From IMG/VR virus record IMGVR_UViG_3300025949_000040, positions 1-44,835 of that record: a stretch of 44,835 nucleotides of DNA. The stretch is one strand, 5' to 3'. Of this stretch, positions 5,171-11,721 are shown piece after piece. Position 1 is the stretch's first letter. The number at the start of each line of letters is the position of its first letter. A program made the translations under genes and the position numbers. The notes under the pieces are model-generated. The model had not been told where the DNA came from. It made no database searches and was given only the letters and a program-made list of their open reading frames with translations. Source of the DNA: a virus.

Positions 5171-5539
5171 TCAGTGCCCGAAGATCTCAGGCAGGCGCTC
5201 GGCGATGTGGTAGTGCTCGAAGATCGCCAGTGGGAACAGTGCGACGACACCCGCAAGCAGGTAGTCATCGAACTTGCACCGCACGTGATGCACCTTGTTC
5301 ACCACGTGCTTACGCCACGTGATGTCGATCACAACGTGCAGCCCGAAGACCACGGGGTGGAACTCCCGGTGCACGTGACCCAATCGCGGGTGGCGACGGG
5401 TCACATGGACCCGGTGCCCATCGATGGGGTGCTCAACGACGTGGGAGAAGATCCATCGTTCACCGATCTCCTTCCCCTGGACGGCAACCAGCTTTGCGCC
5501 GGACTCGACCTCGCGTCCCTGAGCATTGATCAGTCGCAT
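5171..5539 (-). CDS. conserved-looking hypothetical protein, 122 aa, His-rich
   Basis: ATG start with AAAGGTACTGTC upstream. The N-terminus (MRLINAQGREVESGAKLVAV) is a beta-hairpin type fold that I recall from other actinophage hypothetical proteins, without a known function. Beyond it, many histidines occur (HVVEHPIDGHRVHVTRRHPRLGH and later), then a hydrophobic stretch (LLAGVVALFPLAIFEHY) that could be a membrane segment. Metal binding is possible. A 14-bp perfect palindrome (CCGCTGATCAGCGG) lies in its leader between the gene and minihelix copy 6. Confidence 0.65.
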   Translation of the reverse strand: MRLINAQGREVESGAKLVAVQGKEIGERWIFSHVVEHPIDGHRVHVTRRHPRLGHVHREFHPVVFGLHVVIDITWRKHVVNKVHHVRCKFDDYLLAGVVALFPLAIFEHYHIAERLPEIFGH

Positions 5540-5623
5540 GACAGTACCTTTCGGTTGGATTTACTGTTGCCCGCTGATCAGCGGATCCCTGTGTGCCGTT
5601 GCCACTTTAAGCGGCGCAAGCGT

Positions 5624-5663
5624 GGGTGTCAAGGGCTCGAACCTTGAAGCCTGCCAGTCACCC
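5624..5663 (-). ncRNA. tRNA-like minihelix, copy 6
   Basis: Minus strand: stem GGGTG/CACCC, linker ACTGGCAGGCT (11 nt), T-arm TCAAGG/CCTTGA with T-loop TTCGAGC. The 3' flank is ACG, not ACT, and the next hairpin (GCCGCT/AGTGGC) begins several bases later than in the other copies. It heads the leader of the gene at 5171-5539. Confidence 0.8.
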
Positions 5664-5671
5664 TGTGATGC

Positions 5672-5740
5672 TCACCACTGCGCCAGGTAGCGCAGGAAGC
5701 CGAGCACCATCACAAGCACGAAGATCGCACCCATGATCAC
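5672..5740 (-). CDS. tiny membrane peptide, 22 aa
   Basis: A GTG start overlaps the preceding stop as GTGA; an ATG two codons later (5734) is the alternative. The peptide is one hydrophobic helix (IMGAIFVLVMVLGFLRYLAQW). The ribosome binding site is weak, so translation would depend on coupling to the 32-aa gene upstream. It ends 9 bases before minihelix copy 6. It may be chance, but the tight overlap and purely hydrophobic content favour a real gene. Confidence 0.45.
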   Translation of the reverse strand: MIMGAIFVLVMVLGFLRYLAQW

Positions 5741-5835
5741 CACGACCCATCTGTAAGTCGCTTGCCGAAGATCGCAAGAAGGATCACCGGCCCGAACATC
5801 ATGATCACCCACAGGGTGATAGCCACCCAGTGCAT
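5737..5835 (-). CDS. tiny membrane protein, 32 aa
   Basis: ATG start after GAGGTGTGATC, overlapping the end of the gene at 5838-6056 region by coupling distance (2 nt gap to its stop). The sequence is one transmembrane helix (WVAITLWVIMMFGPVILLAIFG) with a basic end (KRLTDG). Together with the 22-aa peptide downstream it repeats the pattern at 4869-5088: two coupled miniature membrane proteins behind one minihelix. Function is unknown. Confidence 0.6.
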   Translation of the reverse strand: MHWVAITLWVIMMFGPVILLAIFGKRLTDGSW

Positions 5836-5837
5836 GA

Positions 5838-6056
5838 TCACACCTCATCGGCGTCGTCGGCGAAGTCCTCCGCAAGATCAGCGACCTCGTGGAAGTACTT
5901 GGGAGTGCCAGTGCTGATGATGTCATCGAGCACAACAGTGCCCGAATCGCTCACCGTGACCTCCCAGTCACCCTCGTACTTGCGTCCGAGAGTGCCGCCG
6001 CCCACCTTGCTGACACGGATCACTCGTGATCCACGCACAGTGGTGTACTCAGCCAT
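5838..6056 (-). CDS. hypothetical protein, 72 aa
   Basis: The start MAEYTTVRGS follows GGAGTACATC. The first 50 residues are predicted to be beta-rich (VIRVSKVGGGTLGRKYEGDWEVTVSDSGTVVL), and the C-terminus is acidic (DLAEDFADDADEV). No family is recognised. It is the first gene behind minihelix copy 7, followed by the two tiny membrane proteins. Confidence 0.65.
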   Translation of the reverse strand: MAEYTTVRGSRVIRVSKVGGGTLGRKYEGDWEVTVSDSGTVVLDDIISTGTPKYFHEVADLAEDFADDADEV

Positions 6057-6082
6057 GATGTACTCCAATCCATTGAGCCAGT

Positions 6083-6124
6083 GCCCCGCCACGGACTCGA
6101 ACCGTGGTGTATGCCATTCGGGGC
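6083..6124 (-). ncRNA. tRNA-like minihelix, copy 7
   Basis: Minus strand: stem GCCCCG/CGGGGC (6 bp, as in copy 1), linker AATGGCATACA (11 nt), T-arm CCACGG/CCGTGG with T-loop TTCGAGT. ACT follows, then a weaker hairpin (CTCAAT/ATTGGAG with a bulge) that contains part of the ribosome binding site of the gene starting at 6056. Confidence 0.85.
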
Positions 6125-6155
6125 TGGCCCCCACCCTAGGGGGCCCTACCACTCA

Positions 6156-6183
6156 CCTAGTAGGGCAAGGGCCTGCCACTAGG
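6156..6183 (-). terminator. intercistronic hairpin
   Basis: CCTAGT/ACTAGG with an inner GGCA/TGCC stem lies between the gene ending at 6218 and minihelix copy 7. A second GC-only hairpin (GGCCCCC/GGGGGCC) sits closer to the minihelix. There is no U-run, so a stabilising or processing structure is as likely as a terminator. Confidence 0.4.
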
Positions 6184-6217
6184 CGTGCGGGTGTCTATGT
6201 CGGGCTGAGGCCGAGGC

Positions 6218-6616
6218 TTACTCGGCTTCTGTACCCTGATCTGCCTTGACACGGATCTCCTCGCTGTTCTCGATGTCCCAGATGGCGATCTCGCCACGCT
6301 CGGCACCCAGCACGAAGGCGTCGTGGTAGTTGTCAACGTGGGTCACGGCGTCGAAGTAGATCATGCCGGTCTCCTTGTCAACCCACACTCCGAAGTAGCG
6401 GGACTCGGTGCCACCGATGAACCAGGCCAGGTCTCCCCGGTCCAGCTCGGACACGTTGCTCACCACCAGCGACGGACGGACGCCGCCCACGTAGAAACCG
6501 GTCTTGGGCAGGGCATCCTGCTCGAAACCGTCCAGGTGGGCCCACGAGTCGATCGTCCCGTCCTCACCAGCACGGGCCATGACGGTCAGTGCAAGGGCGG
6601 TCTCGTATGCGTTCAT
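6218..6616 (-). CDS. hypothetical acidic protein, 132 aa
   Basis: The start MNAYETALAL follows AGGAGGACATC. The protein is acidic and rich in beta strands (WFIGGTESRYFGVWVDKETGMIYFDAVTH), suggesting a compact beta fold, with an acidic C-terminus. I see no catalytic motif. It is a single gene behind minihelix copy 8 and is followed by a structured intercistronic region. Function is unknown. Confidence 0.7.
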   Translation of the reverse strand: MNAYETALALTVMARAGEDGTIDSWAHLDGFEQDALPKTGFYVGGVRPSLVVSNVSELDRGDLAWFIGGTESRYFGVWVDKETGMIYFDAVTHVDNYHDAFVLGAERGEIAIWDIENSEEIRVKADQGTEAE

Positions 6617-6653
6617 GATGTCCTCCTGTAAGGAACGGCCGGACGGCCGTAGC

Positions 6654-6693
6654 GGGTGGCCAGGACTCGAACCTAGCTGTATGCCGTTCACCC
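6654..6693 (-). ncRNA. tRNA-like minihelix, copy 8
   Basis: Minus strand: stem GGGTG/CACCC, linker AACGGCATACA (11 nt), T-arm GCTAGG/CCTGGC (one G-U pair) with T-loop TTCGAGT. GCT follows, then hairpin ACGGCCG/CGGCCGT and the ribosome binding site of the gene starting at 6616. It is the promoter-proximal copy. Confidence 0.85.
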
Positions 6694-6727
6694 TGTCAAG
6701 GTAGCTGCCTTGACTCAGAGATGTGGA

Positions 6728-7000
6728 TCACCGCCCAGGTTGTGAACCATCCTCGTAGGACAGTTCGTGCGGATAGAAACAGGCACGCTTGGGCTGGATC
6801 TTGTGCATCGTGGTGATGTCCACCACGTGAACCAGCGCCTTACCGAGCAAGTTGTAACCCTTGGCCACGACCTTGAAGGTCTGGCCATGGAAGTCGTCAA
6901 ACTCGGCATGATCGGCGATCACATAGTCGCCGACCTCGTACCCACCATGAGTCTTGTCGGCGATCAGGTTCTGCATGATCGCCTGCTGTACGATGCTCAT
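6728..7000 (-). CDS. hypothetical protein, 90 aa
   Basis: The start MSIVQQAIMQ follows GGAAGGGAACTGATC and overlaps the leader of the upstream gene's stop. The middle section (YEVGDYVIADHAEFDDFHGQTFKVVAKGYNLLGKALVHVVD) looks like an SH3-like or beta-barrel domain with repeated strands. No family is recognised. It is the second gene of the leftward transcript. Confidence 0.65.
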   Translation of the reverse strand: MSIVQQAIMQNLIADKTHGGYEVGDYVIADHAEFDDFHGQTFKVVAKGYNLLGKALVHVVDITTMHKIQPKRACFYPHELSYEDGSQPGR

Positions 7001-7002
7001 GA

Positions 7003-7212
7003 TCAGTTCCCTTCCGGGTGGTCGATGTAGTTCGGCCAGATACGGGGGTGGCGGACGATCTTGGGCTCACTGCCCACGATCTTGCCACACCAGCACGCTC
7101 GGGCGGGGTCCACAGAGTAGATCTCATCCCGGTAGCTGCACACGGTGGAGGCATGCTCCAGGCAGTGCGTCTGGCCGTTGAAGTCCACGATACCGACGAG
7201 TTGCATTGTCAT
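7003..7212 (-). CDS. small Cys-containing protein, 69 aa, first leftward gene
   Basis: The start MTMQLVGIVD follows AGAGAGGAACGATC. The protein has four cysteines and a histidine (THCLEH, CSYRDE, CWCG), a set that could bind zinc. It is the first coding region of the leftward operon, directly after the long processing-type stem and boxA-like leader, so it should be among the first phage proteins made. No family is recognised. Confidence 0.65.
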   Translation of the reverse strand: MTMQLVGIVDFNGQTHCLEHASTVCSYRDEIYSVDPARACWCGKIVGSEPKIVRHPRIWPNYIDHPEGN

Positions 7213-7229
7213 GATCGTTCCTCTCTGCG

Positions 7230-7311
7230 GAGCCAAGAGGGCAGACAGAAGACAGCAGGATCAGGCGGCCCAAAGGGCCTGCCGTCACCACTCCTGTCTG
7301 CCCGATGGCTC
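7230..7311 (-). promoter_or_regulatory. long leader stem (rRNA-like processing stalk)
   Basis: The arms GAGCCA...GGGCAGACAG and CTGTCTGCCC...TGGCTC pair over about 17 bp and enclose an inner hairpin GGCGGCCC/GGGCCTGCC with an AAA loop. It lies between the boxA-like motif and the first leftward gene. rRNA leaders have a comparable boxA-then-stalk arrangement cut by RNase III, so this may be a processing site. Confidence 0.5.
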
Positions 7312-7458
7312 TTACAGGGAATTGGACTGTGCACGAACTAGCTCCAGCCGAGCGGCTACCGTCTGACCACGATTTGACTACGTGTGGCCCGTCCGGATCC
7401 CGGCTTCGCTGGCACTGGAGCGCTTGAGGGCAAGGATCGCCCCGCTCGTGCACTGCAC

Positions 7459-7481
7459 ACTGTTGAGTTCTCAAAGAACAG
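7459..7481 (-). promoter_or_regulatory. rrn-type boxA antitermination motif
   Basis: The minus strand reads GTTCTTTGAGAACTCAACAG followed by TGTGC. This matches the boxA region that precedes rRNA genes in actinobacteria, where NusB/S10 load antitermination factors. It sits about 250 nt upstream of the first leftward gene, in the right orientation. In rRNA operons boxA lets polymerase pass terminators and hairpins. Here it could carry transcription through the many hairpins and minihelices of the 7-kb leftward operon. The match is from memory and not from an alignment. Confidence 0.6.
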
Positions 7482-8065
7482 CCCTGGTGTTCTCGACTCC
7501 TCTGGATGCTGTCCCGTCCCACCGTTATGACCGGCAGTAACGTTCACCAGAGGCCCTCGAAGCCCATTACAGGCCCTTGGAAGGTCCCACCCAGCCCATG
7601 TGCCCCGGACCCCCGGAAGGGGGCCGTACCTAGCGCCTGAGCCTCGTACGTTGGTGTTGCTGTGTTGCTGAGACGACTGTCTCGCACTTCCGGAGACTTG
7701 TCAAGCCCCTTGTTCGGACGTCCCGTGTGACTTGGGTCCGGCCTCGTTTTAGCCCCTAGGGGGTGTCTGGCCTTTCTGGCAGTCGATGGGACTCGCGTCC
7801 TAGCGCGGGCCCTGCGTTGTCTCCCTCCGTTGAGTCGGTCTGTCTCGGCTGCCGCCCCGTTGTGGCGGCGACAAGCTCCAGAGACACCTTTGCAGCGGGT
7901 TACGTCAAGCATCGCAGGTCAGGGGCATAGCGGCTGAGTGACGATAAGGCTCGATTTGCGGGAGCTAACAGTGAACGCACTTGCATCGTCCCAGCTCACC
8001 CCGCGTCGGGCGGGCCGACCTTCGGAGGCCCTCACCGCCTCTGACCTGGTGAGATACGAGTTTTC

Positions 8066-8173
8066 AAGATCTTTCTGGTAGCTCAGATGAGCAAAGATCT
8101 TACAGAACGTACAGAACAGCTAGGTTCGATGGTGTCCAGCACGCCTGACCTATCAATGTGGCCTAAAGATCTT
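8066..8173. repeat. three AAGATCTT palindromes and a tandem TACAGAAC repeat
   Basis: AAGATCTT occurs at 8066-8073, 8094-8101 and 8166-8173, and TACAGAACG/TACAGAACA is tandem at 8101-8118. Three copies of a rare-in-window 8-bp palindrome in 108 bp suggests a repressor or activator binding array upstream of the late genes. Confidence 0.45.
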
Positions 8174-8330
8174 CAGACTCCAGGGATTCCATGATCATCC
8201 ATGGATGTTCCCTGCGTTTGCTGTGCGCACCTACGACGCGCGTTGAGGGGAACCATGCGCACGCGTAGACCTTCGGATCGTAGGGGGAGGGGACAGTCCC
8301 CCACCACAATCCAAGGCAAACACGCATCAT

Positions 8331-8380
8331 GGCCTGCATTTGCCAGGCTAGGAGCAGCTTTGGCCTGCATATGCAAGGCT
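8331..8380. repeat. paired operator-like imperfect palindromes
   Basis: GGCCTGCATTTGCCAGGCT (8331-8349) and GGCCTGCATATGCAAGGCT (8362-8380) are 19-bp direct repeats differing at three positions, and each is an imperfect palindrome (GCC..GCA..TGC..GGC). Centre spacing is 31 bp, close to three helical turns, so two dimers could bind the same face. Confidence 0.5.
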
Positions 8381-8397
8381 TGGGCCCACTATGTGTA

Positions 8398-8428
8398 CAC
8401 ATGAGCAGAGCTGCGCTCACATGAGCAG
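8398..8428. repeat. direct repeat CACATGAGCAG
   Basis: CACATGAGCAG occurs at 8398-8408 and 8418-8428, 20 bp apart (about two helical turns), immediately after the two operator-like palindromes. Confidence 0.4.
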
Positions 8429-8475
8429 CGCTGGCCACCACATCTCGGGGCGTAGCACCACACACCACACCAGAT

Positions 8476-8517
8476 CGGACATAGATGGGCAGGCCGGTCG
8501 ATGTCAGCCCATGTCCG
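8476..8517. repeat. inverted repeat upstream of candidate promoter
   Basis: CGGACAT and ATGTCCG, with inner GGGC/GCCC, pair across about 16 nt. It ends 36 bp before the candidate -35 box, so it may be an operator or a hairpin in a longer leader. Confidence 0.4.
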
Positions 8518-8553
8518 ACCCCAGGGTGTTAAATCGGGCACGACACTGTGTGT

Positions 8554-8583
8554 GTGAGACCCCTCAGAAATGTACCATAAAAT
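8554..8583 (+). promoter_or_regulatory. candidate rightward promoter
   Basis: GTGAGA, an 18-bp spacer and TAAAAT approximate -35 and -10 boxes (four and five of six consensus bases). Transcription would start about 320 nt before the terminase gene and produce a structured leader. The boxes are a by-eye match only. Confidence 0.35.
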
Positions 8584-8755
8584 GTAGACGCAAAGTGACG
8601 AACCAGGGCTCCATCGTGACTCTCAGTAGAACATTGGTAAAGAGTTGGTAACGCTGCTTGCGCGCAAGGGCGTGAAAGGGTCCTCTATGACTATGAGCCC
8701 CCCAGAGTTGATAGGTCGGACGTGAGCCACCATGGACAGAGGGACTCACCCGAGA

Positions 8756-8778
8756 CACCGCCCCCTGACGGGGCGGTG
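8756..8778 (+). promoter_or_regulatory. leader hairpin 1
   Basis: CACCGCCCC/GGGGCGGTG, 9 bp with a 5-nt loop, in the presumed leader of the late operon. There is no U-run, so it could be an attenuator or stabiliser. Confidence 0.45.
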
Positions 8779-8846
8779 GTGAACCATAGACTGCCATATA
8801 CATCCTCCGGATGCCGCTTCGCGGAATACCTCCCCGCTACTCTCTA

Positions 8847-8866
8847 CCACGGCCCTTCGGCCGTGG
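8847..8866 (+). promoter_or_regulatory. leader hairpin 2
   Basis: CCACGGCC/GGCCGTGG, 8 bp with a CTTC loop, about 50 nt before the terminase start codon. It leaves the ribosome binding site free and could stabilise the 5' end of late mRNA. Confidence 0.45.
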
Positions 8867-8914
8867 AGAATCATGGTAGTCCATATCAAAGCAGGACTAT
8901 CAAGGAGGACCACA

Positions 8915-10858
8915 GTGGCCAAGGTGTACGTGGACGATCAGGGCAACCTGGTCGAGCAGGTCAAGAGGAAGCCTGGCCGCAAGGCGAACCGGACCGTCCA
9001 GGAGAAGAAGGATACGATCCTCTCCTACATGCGGCAGGGCATCACGGTCGCTGAGGCGTGCCGGGACCTGGGCATCACGAACCAGACGGTTCAGTACTAC
9101 AAGAACAGCGACAAGAGCTTCCGGGCTGAGTACGAGAGACTCCGCCTGATGAAGACGGCGGGAGCCGAGGCTGGCAAGGTTCCAGTCCCTGACTTCCCGA
9201 CGTTCTGCGAGGAGTACCTCGACACCAAGTTGTTCAACCACCAGCTCCAGTGGTATGACGTCCTTGAGGGACGTCCTCCGAGGAACATGCATGAGAACCA
9301 GATCTACAAGCCTGGTGACCCCGGCATGATCATCGTGAACACTCCACCGGAGCATGCCAAGTCAACCACGATCACCGTGAACTACACGACGTGGCGGATC
9401 TGCCAGGACCCGAACATCCGAATCATCATCGTGTCGCAGACGCAGGAGATGGCCAAGCGGTTCCTCCGGGCGATCAAGGACAGGTTGGCGGGAGCCAACC
9501 ATGCCTATAAGAAGCTCCAGGTCGACTTCGCTCCTGAAGGCGGCTTCGACGCGAACAGCGCGTCGTGGACCGCCGACTCGATCTACGTGAACGCTGAAGC
9601 TCGTGACTCCGGTGAGGCTACGCCTACCGTGCAGGCTCTGGGCATGAACGGCCAGATCTACGGTAACCGAGCTGACCTCATCATCCTCGACGACACAGTG
9701 ACGGGTAAGAACGCTCATGAGTTCGAGAAGCAGATCGACTGGATTCAGCGAGAGGTCATCAACCGACTCACCTATCCTGGCGGAGTACTGCTCCTGGTGG
9801 GAACGCGCCTGGCACCTGTTGAACTTTACTCCGAGATCCAGAAGCCAGAGTGGTACGGCCAGGACGAAGAGTCGCCCTGGACCTACCTCACTCAGCCAGC
9901 AGTCCTTGAGTTCGCCGAGCATCCCGACGACTGGGTTGTTCTCGCACCCTGGACCAACCGACCCCCTGTGTCGCTCGGAGCAAGAAAGCTGGTGGAGGCG
10001 AACGCAGACGGACTCTACCCGTGGCACTCGGGGAAGTCGCTAGCCAGACGGCGAGCCACAAGCTCGCCTCAGAACTGGAAGATGGTCTACCAGCAGGAGC
10101 AGGTGGTCGAGGATGCGATCTTCCCGGCTGACAAGGTTGCAGCCTCTATCGACGGAATGCGCGCGGCTGGTCTCATGTCACCTGGTGCTCCCGGTCACAG
10201 GCCACACGGAATGGATGGTCTGTATATCGTCGGCGGTTTCGATCCAGCTATCACTGGATACGCTGCTGCGGTGGTGCTCGGGGTTGACCGCATGTCCGGC
10301 ATGCGGTATGTACTCGACGTCTGGACTGCTGGCAACCAGAAACCAGATGATCTCTTCAACAAGCTGAAGGACTGGACGGTCAAGTACCACATGCACGAGT
10401 GGGTCATCGAGAAGAACGCGATGAACCTGATGGTCACGCAGAACCGTGACCTTCGGAACTTCCTCGGCTCACGCGGTACGATCCTGAAGGAACACTTCAC
10501 CGGCAACAACAAGAACGACGCCGACTTCGGCGTTGCCTCCATGTCGATGCTCTTCGACGGAGCCAAGGAGGACAGGGGCCTGATCAGGCTTCCGAGCAGA
10601 TCTCAGAACGAGGGCGTCAAGGCCCTCGTCGAGCAGCTCGTCACCTGGTTCCCCCAGTCGAAGGCTAAGCAGGACACGGTCATGGCTCTCTGGTTCGCAG
10701 AGACCCGAGCCCGTGAACTGGTCAACGACATCGAGACAGTCTTCCACCTCCACAACGAGTATCAGTCCCCGCGAGACCGAGACAAGCAGCACACGATCGA
10801 TCTAGACTACCTGGGCCAGCAGAGCATGTATGGCGGCACAGGGGAGTTCTGGAACTAA
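8915..10858 (+). CDS. terL: terminase large subunit with N-terminal HTH domain, 647 aa
   Basis: This is the ATPase/nuclease motor that packages DNA into procapsids. The ATPase has a Walker A-type loop (NTPPEHAKSTT, about 141-151) and a Walker B (LIILDD, about 254-259). The C-terminal nuclease begins with GGFDPAITG (about 439), giving the RNase H-like first aspartate. Residues 33-63 form a helix-turn-helix (VAEACRDLGITNQTVQYYK) of the kind found in small terminase subunits, and no separate small subunit gene precedes it. The start is GTG, chosen because AAGGAGGACCACA lies just upstream; an ATG at 8873 lacks a site. It opens the late operon. Confidence 0.9.
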   Translation: MAKVYVDDQGNLVEQVKRKPGRKANRTVQEKKDTILSYMRQGITVAEACRDLGITNQTVQYYKNSDKSFRAEYERLRLMKTAGAEAGKVPVPDFPTFCEEYLDTKLFNHQLQWYDVLEGRPPRNMHENQIYKPGDPGMIIVNTPPEHAKSTTITVNYTTWRICQDPNIRIIIVSQTQEMAKRFLRAIKDRLAGANHAYKKLQVDFAPEGGFDANSASWTADSIYVNAEARDSGEATPTVQALGMNGQIYGNRADLIILDDTVTGKNAHEFEKQIDWIQREVINRLTYPGGVLLLVGTRLAPVELYSEIQKPEWYGQDEESPWTYLTQPAVLEFAEHPDDWVVLAPWTNRPPVSLGARKLVEANADGLYPWHSGKSLARRRATSSPQNWKMVYQQEQVVEDAIFPADKVAASIDGMRAAGLMSPGAPGHRPHGMDGLYIVGGFDPAITGYAAAVVLGVDRMSGMRYVLDVWTAGNQKPDDLFNKLKDWTVKYHMHEWVIEKNAMNLMVTQNRDLRNFLGSRGTILKEHFTGNNKNDADFGVASMSMLFDGAKEDRGLIRLPSRSQNEGVKALVEQLVTWFPQSKAKQDTVMALWFAETRARELVNDIETVFHLHNEYQSPRDRDKQHTIDLDYLGQQSMYGGTGEFWN

Positions 10859-10873
10859 GGAGGGATCCAAGTC

Positions 10874-11707
10874 ATGGTAGACCTTTGGCTGCCGGGAGCA
10901 TCCCGGCATGACCTGGGGAACCACGGAGCTATGGAGGGCGGGCCTGCCCGCGCCACGTGGCACATCACCTCGAACGCGAAGGATCACACCTTCGCCAACG
11001 AGTATGGATGGTTCACTGGCGGCGGCGCTGGCGTAGCGCCTCACCTGCTCTGGGATCCCTTCACAGGGCAGATCGCTCAGTTCTTCCCCGCCGACTCCCG
11101 CTCCCTCTCGCTGGAGAATGACGGCAGTGTCCGCACCAATCGGACCGGGAAGTACAACATCCAGATCGAGATCGTCTTCACTGCTGGTGAGACCGTCAAC
11201 GGCAAGGTGTACCACACCGTCGCCGAGACCCCTCGCAAGAACCTCGGTGTCATCGTGACATGGCTGCGATCGCTGGGCATTGTGGATGCCTGGCCTGGAG
11301 GTGAACCCAAGTCCTTTGCTCGGGATGATGTGACCCTGGACACCTGGCTCCACAAGGGTGGCCACTACGGGCACAACCAGGTTCCCGGCAACCACCACGT
11401 CGATCCGGGTCCGCTCGGCGACATCTTCGGCGCTGCGGCCCCCAAGCCCGCTCCGGTGTATGCACCGTTCCCCGGCGACAAGTACTTCTTCTACGGTCGC
11501 ACCAGCAAGCTGGTCACCGAGGTGGGTCGCGCGCTCGTGCGCGCGGGCTACAAGGGCTACAAGATCGGACCCTCTCCGGTCTTCGGTCCTGCTGACCGGC
11601 GTGGCGTCAAGTGGTTCCAGGAGCAGCACGCCGAACTTCGTGGTGATGCCGATGGTCACTTCGGTCCGCTGACCTGGAAGATGCTCAAGGTCAACAAGCC
11701 CAAGTGA
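10874..11707 (+). CDS. endolysin: N-acetylmuramoyl-L-alanine amidase with peptidoglycan-binding domain
   Basis: The 277-aa protein has an amidase_2-type zinc hydrolase domain (residues about 1-190). Its ligands are likely H30 in TWHIT and a histidine of the HKGGHYGHNQVPGNHHVDPG segment. A short Pro-rich linker (PKPAPVYAPFPG) leads to a C-terminal peptidoglycan-binding domain (GVKWFQEQHAELRGDADGHFGPLTWKML). It would cut the amide bond between muramic acid and L-Ala during lysis. No signal peptide is visible, so a holin should be needed. AAGGAGGGATCCAAGTC precedes the ATG. A lysis gene between terminase and portal is unusual but known in phages. Confidence 0.88.
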   Translation: MVDLWLPGASRHDLGNHGAMEGGPARATWHITSNAKDHTFANEYGWFTGGGAGVAPHLLWDPFTGQIAQFFPADSRSLSLENDGSVRTNRTGKYNIQIEIVFTAGETVNGKVYHTVAETPRKNLGVIVTWLRSLGIVDAWPGGEPKSFARDDVTLDTWLHKGGHYGHNQVPGNHHVDPGPLGDIFGAAAPKPAPVYAPFPGDKYFFYGRTSKLVTEVGRALVRAGYKGYKIGPSPVFGPADRRGVKWFQEQHAELRGDADGHFGPLTWKMLKVNKPK

Positions 11708-11721
11708 TCTAAGGAGGTGAC

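Larger units (their letters stand above)
7490..8914. other. non-coding divergent control region
   Basis: About 1.4 kb between the leftward leader and the terminase gene has no convincing gene. The open frames present (for example 7544-7912 and 8163-8468 on the minus strand) lack ribosome binding sites and have unnatural amino-acid composition. The left half (7490-8040) shows short GC-rich hairpins only. The right half holds three AAGATCTT palindromes, two operator-like imperfect palindromes, a repeated CACATGAGCAG, an inverted repeat, a candidate promoter and two leader hairpins, listed separately. A replication origin could also be here; I cannot identify one. Confidence 0.6.

Noticed and set aside
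7544-7912. Possible gene in the divergent region
   Set aside because: No ribosome binding site, very basic and repetitive composition, and no neighbour in a matching operon.
8163-8468. Possible minus-strand gene across the operator-like repeats
   Set aside because: The frame covers the repeat array and has no ribosome binding site; composition is Cys/Pro/Arg-rich and unlike the real genes.
8473-8914. CRISPR array or repeat-spacer structure
   Set aside because: The repeats are few, short and irregularly spaced, with no constant spacer length.
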